A stretch of DNA of 11,439 bases from UMGS1649 sp045651205 (GTDB lineage: Bacteria > Bacillota > Clostridia > TANB77 > CAG-465). Where the stretch lies: the NCBI GenBank assembly GCA_045651205.1, contig JAZRSA010000048.1, forward strand, positions 1 to 11,439, in the 5' to 3' direction. Positions 6,695 through 11,439 of this stretch are shown here, one piece after another (within the stretch, counting starts at the first letter, position 1; each line of letters opens with the position of its first letter). The notes beneath the pieces are model-generated. The model had not been told where the DNA came from and did not search any database. It was given only the letters and a program-made list of their open reading frames with translations. The translations under genes and the position numbers were made by a program.

Positions 6695-6723
6695 ATTATA
6701 TTACAAAAGCCTACTATTTACAA
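6695..6723 (-). promoter_or_regulatory. Sigma-A promoter of the lipid kinase-leuS-GGDEF operon
   Basis: Minus-strand TTGTAA (6718-6723, 4 of 6) and a perfect TATAAT (6695-6700) are separated by 17 bases. Transcription would start near 6688, about 20 bases before the lipid kinase ATG, leaving room only for the GGAGA ribosome site and no riboswitch or T-box. Confidence 0.75.
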
Positions 6724-6752
6724 GTATATTCTCCATCTTATTTAATAATACG

Positions 6753-6788
6753 TAAAAGAAAAGTAGGGAGTATTTAACTCCCTACTTT
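6753..6788 (-). terminator. Intrinsic terminator of the 134-residue orphan gene
   Basis: AAAGTAGGGAG (6760-6770) pairs perfectly with CTCCCTACTTT (6778-6788), an 11-bp stem with a 7-base loop. On the minus strand the stem ends in CTTT and is followed by TCTTTTAC. It begins 1 base after the TAA of the orphan gene and separates it from the next operon. Confidence 0.88.
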
Positions 6789-6789
6789 C

Positions 6790-7194
6790 TTACTTGAAAT
6801 AATCCGTGTTTTTGCAAATACCAAGGCACTTGTGAAGCCAATGAATTTCGTCCTTAAGCTTCGCTACTCTTGCTTCATGTCTCTTCTTTTCTTCTTCCGT
6901 GCGTTCATCCATCATTTCAAAGATGGAAAGCTGGTGACCTTGGGAACCTGTATCGATTTTCACAAGTTCCTCTTTAAGCTTATTCCGTTCCTTAACGATT
7001 CTTTCCTTAAGGCTGGTAACAGTTTTGCATCTGCTATACGGAGTATGCTTTATCATCTCAAGGAACTTCGCTCCATCGACAAGTTGGCGTTCGCTTCTTT
7101 CGGTCAAAGGTCTTGCCCTTAACTTACCTAATGCTTCTCTGATTTCTCTTTCCAGGTAATACACCCGAATGTTTGTATCACGAATATTACTCAT
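6790..7194 (-). CDS. Hypothetical 134-residue charged helical protein of atypical composition
   Basis: I do not recognise this protein. It is soluble, rich in Lys, Glu and Arg, and predicted from residue pattern to be mainly helical, with heptad-like coiled-coil stretches about 58-80 (TSLKERIVKERNKLKEELVK) and 95-120 (DERTEEEKKRHEARVAKLKD). There is no signal peptide or membrane helix. Three cysteines (about residues 56, 123, 127) do not form an obvious metal motif. The start is well supported: GGAGG lies 8 bases upstream of ATG. Sample blocks are about 40% GC against about 28-32% in leuS and parts of dnaE, and it uses codons rare in its neighbours (CGG, CGC, CTG, GTC, ACC, ATC, TCC). With its own candidate promoter and terminator it looks like a single-gene unit, possibly acquired by transfer. 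Confidence 0.85.
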   Translation of the reverse strand: MSNIRDTNIRVYYLEREIREALGKLRARPLTERSERQLVDGAKFLEMIKHTPYSRCKTVTSLKERIVKERNKLKEELVKIDTGSQGHQLSIFEMMDERTEEEKKRHEARVAKLKDEIHWLHKCLGICKNTDYFK

Positions 7195-7242
7195 GTGCTA
7201 TACCTCCAAATAATTATTTTAGGCTGTGTTCTACTTTTGCTT

Positions 7243-7272
7243 ATTCTATCACATCTATTTTTTAATTAGCAA
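7243..7272 (-). promoter_or_regulatory. Candidate promoter of the 134-residue orphan gene
   Basis: Minus-strand TTGCTA (7267-7272, 4 of 6) and TAGAAT (7243-7248, 5 of 6) are 18 bases apart, directly after the dnaE stop codon. The leader would be about 40 bases with a strong GGAGG site. No terminator hairpin is visible after dnaE, so dnaE read-through may also reach this gene. Confidence 0.5.
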
Positions 7273-7276
7273 GTAT

Positions 7277-10200
7277 TTACACCATTTTTACATTACCAAA
7301 TCCAAATGTATTTGTAAGCTTTGTAATTAGTTCGTTTGTTGGTGTTACCCACCACTGTCTTGCTAATGCTTTAACTTCTTTAGTTTGTTCGAAATATGTA
7401 TATACCGGTATATCTCCCGTATGTTCTTTTAATATTTCGAAAAGTTTAGCTTTTTCCTTTTCATATTCTGTTTGTGGTGCTGTTATTTTAATATACAGCT
7501 TTTCTTCTTTAGATAATTCTTTTATGCTATCTACAAGAATTTTAGGCTTTTCGTTTTCTTTTAAACTTATCTTTCCTTTAACTTCCACAACCTTATCCGA
7601 ATGTATTGTATTTGCATATTTCTCATATACATTTGGGAAGAATACTGCTTCTATATCTCCGAATAAATCTTCAAAAACAGAAAACGCCATTTGTCTATTA
7701 CTCTTTGTATATATTTTCTTTATATTTGTAACAAGACCGCACATAGTTGCTTCTTTTCCGTCATATTGTTCTAGACTTGCAGTTTCATCTACTTCACTTT
7801 CAGCTTCTTCTGTATTTGTTTCTACATTCAAATCTTTTGATGTAAGGGTTGCTTTTCTTTGTATTATTTCCATAAACTCATCCAATGGATGTCCTGAAAC
7901 ATATAGTCCCATCATTTCTCTTTCCATATCTAAAAGCTCTCTTTTAGTTGGAACAGTACCTGTTTTTAATATTTTCCTATTTGTTATTCCTGTTTCTTCT
8001 ATTCCAAAACCTTCAAATATGCAAACTTGACCTTCACAAGTATTCCTCTTCTCTCCAGCTACAGAATCCATTATTGTTTCAAAACTTGCTAAAAGATCAT
8101 AACGATTATATTCTGTTTCAAGCTCATCAAAAGCGCCCGCTTTTATTAAAGACTCAATACATTTTTTATTTACTCTTTCACCTTGTACTCTTTCTATAAA
8201 GTCTACAAAGTTTGCATACTTACCATTTCTTTTTCTTTCTTCAGTAATTTGTTCTATCGCTCCTTCACCAACATTTTTAATTGATGCTAAAGCAAAACGA
8301 ATATTACCATTTATTACTGCAAAACGCGCATAACTTTCGTTTATATCTGGTCTTAGCACATTTATTCCTAAAGTTTTACACTCCGCTATATACTCTGGTA
8401 CTTTATCTAAATTACCTAAGAAGCTATTCATGGTAGCCGCCATAAACTCTGCTGGATAATGCACTTTAAGCCAAGCTGTTTGGTATGACACAACAGCATA
8501 TGCTGCGGCATGAGATTTGTTAAACGCATACTTTGCAAACTCTGCCATTTCATCAAAGATTTTGTTTGCGCTAGCTTCATCTATTCCTCTATTTACTGCG
8601 CCATCTATTACTCTTTTACCATCTTCTACAAGACCATTAATGAATATCTCTCTTTCTTTATTCATTACGTCTATCTTTTTCTTACCCATCGCTCTACGTA
8701 CAAGATCAGCTCTACCAAAACTATATCCCGCAAGTTCTCTAAATATTTGCATTACTTGTTCTTGGTATACCATACATCCATTTGTAATCTTTAGTATTGG
8801 TTCTAGCGCTGGATGTGTATATTCTATATGTTCCGGATCATTTTTACATCTAATATATCTTGGAATTTGATCCATCGGACCAGGTCTATATAACGATAAC
8901 ATAACCGCTATATCTTCAATTGATGTAGGTTTTAGTTCCTTCATCATTTGCTTGAAGCCACCACTTTCTAATTGGAATACTCCATTTGTTTTACCCTCAG
9001 ATAGTAACTTATATACTCCAGGATCATCATAGTTGTCCCCGAAATCCACTTCTACACCATGTATCTTCTTTACTAAATATTTAGCATCTGCAATAACTGT
9101 TAATGTTCTTAAACCTAAGAAGTCCATTTTAAGAAGTCCTAATTCTTCTAGAGTAGTCATTGTATACTGAGTAGATATTTGCTCTTGGTTTAGATAAAGT
9201 GGCACATATGTATCTACAGGATCTTTAGTAATAACCACACCTGCCGCATGAGTTGAAGCATGTCTTGGAAGTCCTTCTACTTTTTTAGATATATCTATTA
9301 TTTGCTTTGCTTCTTCATCATTTTCATAAAGAAGTTTTAATTCTTGGTTCATTTCAAGCGCTTTGTCTATTGTTATCTTGAAATCGTTTGGTATCATCTT
9401 CGCTATTATATCTGCCTTTTGATAAGGAATATCCAAAGCTCTTGCAACATCACGAATTGCAAGCTTAGCCTTCATTGTACCAAACGTTATTATTTGAGCA
9501 ACATGGTCGCGGCCATATTTTCTTGCAACATATTCTATTACTTCTGGTCTTCTTTCAAAGCAAAAGTCTACGTCAAAATCTGGCATACTTATTCTTTCTG
9601 GATTTAAGAATCTTTCAAAGATAAGGTCAAATTTAAGCGGATCTATATCTGTTATTCCACTGCAATATGCTGCAACAGAACCAGCTCCAGAACCTCTTCC
9701 TGGTCCTACTGGTATATTTTGTTCTTTGGCATATTTAATGAAATCTGATACTATTAAGAAGTAGTCTATAAATCCCATCTTTTCTATTACACCAAGTTCA
9801 TATTCTAATCTTTCAGATACTTTGTCATACATATCCTCACTGTATCTTTTCTTCATTCCTTCATAACAGAAGTTTCTAAAGAAATCATAATGTGAAATGC
9901 CATCTGGGATATCAAAATTTGGAAGAATTGTATGTCCAAACTCAAATTCAACATTGCACCTTTCAGCTATTCTAACTGTGTTTTCAATTGCTTCTGGCAC
10001 ATTCTTAAATGCCACCATCATTTCTTCTGGAGATTTTACATAGAACTCATTTGTTTCAAACGTCATTCTATCTTCATCACTCATCTTCTTTTTAGTTTGC
10101 ACACAAAGCAGAACTTCATGAGAATAATAATCCTCTTTAGTTAGATAATGACAGTCGTTTGTAGCAACAAGTGGTATATCTAATTCTCTAGAAAATCCCA

Positions 10201-10765
10201 TTAAGTTTTGATTGATAATCATCTGTTCTCTATATTTGTTATCTTGAATTTCTAGATAATATCTATCTCCAAAAATTTCTTTGTATTTTAATGCAGTTTC
10301 TTTAGCACCTTCTATATCTCCATCTGCTATTTTTCTTGCAACCGCACCTGCCATACAACCACTTAAAGCTATTAAGTCTTCTGAGTATTCTTTTAATACT
10401 TCAAGGTCTATTCTTGGTTTGTAATAAAATCCCTCTGTATATGCAATAGATACTAATTTAATTAAATTCTCATATCCTTTATTACTCATAGCAAGAAGTA
10501 CTAAATGGTTAGGTTCTGCATCTACTTTGCCTTCTTTTTCAAATCTGCTTCTAGGAGCAACATACATCTCGCAACCAATTATTGCTTTTATACCTTGTTT
10601 CTTACATTCTTTGTATAACTCAACCGCACCAAACATGTTGCCGTGGTCTGTTATAGCAACAGCATCCATACCAAGTTCTTTGGTTTTTGCTACTAGTTCA
10701 TTTATTTTATTCGCTCCATCTAAAAGGCTATATTCTGTATGCATGTGTAGATGTACAAAGCTCAT
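7277..10765 (-). CDS. dnaE: DNA polymerase III alpha subunit (DnaE1 type)
   Basis: A 1162-residue replicative polymerase catalytic subunit, the same size as E. coli DnaE (1160). Domains in order: PHP (about 1-280) with HLHMHTEYSLLDG (5-17), TDHGN (39-43), NHL (86-88) and NDCH (203-206), so its metal ligands appear intact, unlike E. coli; palm with GPGRGSGAGS (354-363) and catalytic aspartates in PDFDVDF (D398, D400) and KMDFLGLRTL (D548); fingers including GRADLVRRAMGKKK (684-697) and AFNKSHAAAYA (747-757); a likely clamp-binding motif QVCIF (913-917) at the position equivalent to QADMF in E. coli; and an OB fold (about 1002-1082). An intact PHP suggests metal-dependent 3'-5' proofreading, as shown for some other bacterial DnaE1 enzymes; that is inference here. 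The start is supported by AGGAGG. A large hairpin lies just upstream of the ribosome site. Confidence 0.98.
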   Translation of the reverse strand: MSFVHLHMHTEYSLLDGANKINELVAKTKELGMDAVAITDHGNMFGAVELYKECKKQGIKAIIGCEMYVAPRSRFEKEGKVDAEPNHLVLLAMSNKGYENLIKLVSIAYTEGFYYKPRIDLEVLKEYSEDLIALSGCMAGAVARKIADGDIEGAKETALKYKEIFGDRYYLEIQDNKYREQMIINQNLMGFSRELDIPLVATNDCHYLTKEDYYSHEVLLCVQTKKKMSDEDRMTFETNEFYVKSPEEMMVAFKNVPEAIENTVRIAERCNVEFEFGHTILPNFDIPDGISHYDFFRNFCYEGMKKRYSEDMYDKVSERLEYELGVIEKMGFIDYFLIVSDFIKYAKEQNIPVGPGRGSGAGSVAAYCSGITDIDPLKFDLIFERFLNPERISMPDFDVDFCFERRPEVIEYVARKYGRDHVAQIITFGTMKAKLAIRDVARALDIPYQKADIIAKMIPNDFKITIDKALEMNQELKLLYENDEEAKQIIDISKKVEGLPRHASTHAAGVVITKDPVDTYVPLYLNQEQISTQYTMTTLEELGLLKMDFLGLRTLTVIADAKYLVKKIHGVEVDFGDNYDDPGVYKLLSEGKTNGVFQLESGGFKQMMKELKPTSIEDIAVMLSLYRPGPMDQIPRYIRCKNDPEHIEYTHPALEPILKITNGCMVYQEQVMQIFRELAGYSFGRADLVRRAMGKKKIDVMNKEREIFINGLVEDGKRVIDGAVNRGIDEASANKIFDEMAEFAKYAFNKSHAAAYAVVSYQTAWLKVHYPAEFMAATMNSFLGNLDKVPEYIAECKTLGINVLRPDINESYARFAVINGNIRFALASIKNVGEGAIEQITEERKRNGKYANFVDFIERVQGERVNKKCIESLIKAGAFDELETEYNRYDLLASFETIMDSVAGEKRNTCEGQVCIFEGFGIEETGITNRKILKTGTVPTKRELLDMEREMMGLYVSGHPLDEFMEIIQRKATLTSKDLNVETNTEEAESEVDETASLEQYDGKEATMCGLVTNIKKIYTKSNRQMAFSVFEDLFGDIEAVFFPNVYEKYANTIHSDKVVEVKGKISLKENEKPKILVDSIKELSKEEKLYIKITAPQTEYEKEKAKLFEILKEHTGDIPVYTYFEQTKEVKALARQWWVTPTNELITKLTNTFGFGNVKMV

Positions 10766-10783
10766 ATTTCCCTCCTATGCAAA

Positions 10784-10817
10784 AGTACTTCAAATGCAAT
10801 ACTGCAATTGAAGTACT
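10784..10817 (-). promoter_or_regulatory. Hairpin immediately upstream of the dnaE ribosome binding site
   Basis: AGTACTTCAA (10784-10793) pairs with TTGAAGTACT (10808-10817); inside, after an A-A mismatch, TGCA (10795-10798) pairs with TGCA (10803-10806) around a 4-base loop. On the minus strand it is followed by TTTT, then GCATAGGAGGG and the dnaE ATG 18 bases after the stem. It resembles a terminator with a short U tract, but no promoter fits between it and dnaE, so it may be an attenuator, a leaky terminator or an RNA-processing or stability element. Confidence 0.7.
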
Positions 10818-10845
10818 CATATTACTTTCATTATTATTTTATTTA

Positions 10846-11439
10846 TTAAACAGCTTCAGCATCTGTATCTGTTTTAATTTCAGTTTCATCAAACAAATCT
10901 TCTATACCATCTAGTTCAAAATGCTCTTCAACAATTTCAACTACATTGGTTGCTACCTCTTCAGTAGTTCCATCAACATTTACAATTACATCAGTTTCTT
11001 CTGTTAACACAGGAATTGTTACTTCTGTAATTTCAGCTTTTACTTCTGTCACCACTGTTTCTTCTAAAGCTTCTGTTTCAGCTTCTTCAACTATTTCTTC
11101 TTCAGGAGTTTTAAAGCGTTCTAACTCTTCTTCAATTTTAGCTTTAACTTTTTCTGAAGTTGTTGTAAGCAATGCTTGATTTAGCATAAATTCTGTTATT
11201 CCTTCATCTTCATGAAGTTGTCTAGAATATTCTAAATATTCGTCTTCTATTTTTATTGTTCTATGTACATCATTAACCATAGTTTTAATTTTTGTATCAT
11301 AGATTTCTTTATAGAAGTTGATGTAATCTGTCATATCTATATATCCTAGTTCTACAGAATCATCATATATTTTTTGAATTTTTCCAAATACTTTATCTAC
11401 AATCTTAAAATATCTATATGCATTTTGACATATATTTAT
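10846..11439 (-). CDS. Hypothetical protein with acidic C-terminal tail (5' end outside window)
   Basis: I do not recognise this protein. An ATG at 11332-11334 would give 162 residues and has a modest AGGA 9 bases upstream, but the frame stays open for 35 further codons to the window edge, encoding a natural-looking sequence (QNAYRYFKIVDKVFGK, then IQKIYDDSVELGYID), so the gene is taken as partial and its true start unknown. The first part is helical and mixed-charge (INFYKEIYDTKIK, FMLNQALLTTTSEKVKAK). From about residue 75 of the ATG version onwards it becomes a low-complexity tail of Glu, Asp, Val and Thr ending in DTDAEAV. There are no membrane helices or cysteine motifs in the main part. 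It ends 80 bases before dnaE on the same strand and may share its transcript, subject to the hairpin between them. Confidence 0.75.
   Translation of the reverse strand: MNICQNAYRYFKIVDKVFGKIQKIYDDSVELGYIDMTDYINFYKEIYDTKIKTMVNDVHRTIKIEDEYLEYSRQLHEDEGITEFMLNQALLTTTSEKVKAKIEEELERFKTPEEEIVEEAETEALEETVVTEVKAEITEVTIPVLTEETDVIVNVDGTTEEVATNVVEIVEEHFELDGIEDLFDETEIKTDTDAEAV

Noticed and set aside
6832..7122. Plus-strand 96-codon frame opposite the orphan gene
   Set aside because: The minus-strand gene has GGAGG, a terminator directly after its stop, and a longer frame; the plus frame has none of these.
1..11439. CRISPR array, insertion sequence, prophage or toxin-antitoxin module
   Set aside because: No spaced direct repeats, transposase or integrase motifs, or paired small toxin/antitoxin genes were found; the only isolated small gene is the unrecognised 134-residue orphan.

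Overview
This window comes from a low-GC Gram-positive bacterium, most likely a gut-type member of the Clostridia. The evidence is AT-rich coding DNA (about 30-35% GC by eye in most genes) dominated by AGA, ATA and TTA codons, strong GGAGG-type ribosome binding sites, consensus sigma-A promoters, CCA-encoded tRNAs and a DnaE1-type replicative polymerase of 1162 residues. The standard genetic code fits. The genus cannot be named from the sequence alone.

Layout: everything except a fragment at the left edge is on the minus strand, so transcription runs right to left. From the right edge: (1) the C-terminal part of an unrecognised protein with a very acidic tail, its reading frame open to the window edge; (2) a strong hairpin just upstream of dnaE, then dnaE; (3) a 134-residue orphan gene with atypical composition and apparently its own promoter and terminator; (4) a three-gene set under one good promoter: a diacylglycerol-kinase-family lipid kinase, leuS, and a membrane-anchored GGDEF protein with a degenerate EAL domain; (5) a tRNA cluster Val(UAC)-Asp(GUC)-Phe(GAA)-Gly(GCC), driven by a perfect TTGACA-17-TATAAT promoter whose -35 box lies inside the terminator hairpin of the preceding operon; (6) a pilin-like surface or secreted protein with a type IV prepilin leader; (7) a perfect 15-bp bidirectional terminator shared with a convergent plus-strand gene, of which only a C-terminal membrane segment is present.

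Most of the content is housekeeping (replication, leucyl-tRNA charging, tRNAs) with accessory signalling, lipid and surface genes between. I see no CRISPR array, insertion sequence, prophage module or obvious defence system. The points most worth a second look are the tRNA-Gly, in which the normally invariant elbow pair G19-C56 is replaced by A19-U56 (a two-site covariation not present in the three sister tRNAs); the terminator/promoter overlap in front of the tRNAs; the GGDEF protein whose EAL half has lost most catalytic residues; and the compositionally foreign single-gene unit between dnaE and the lipid kinase.
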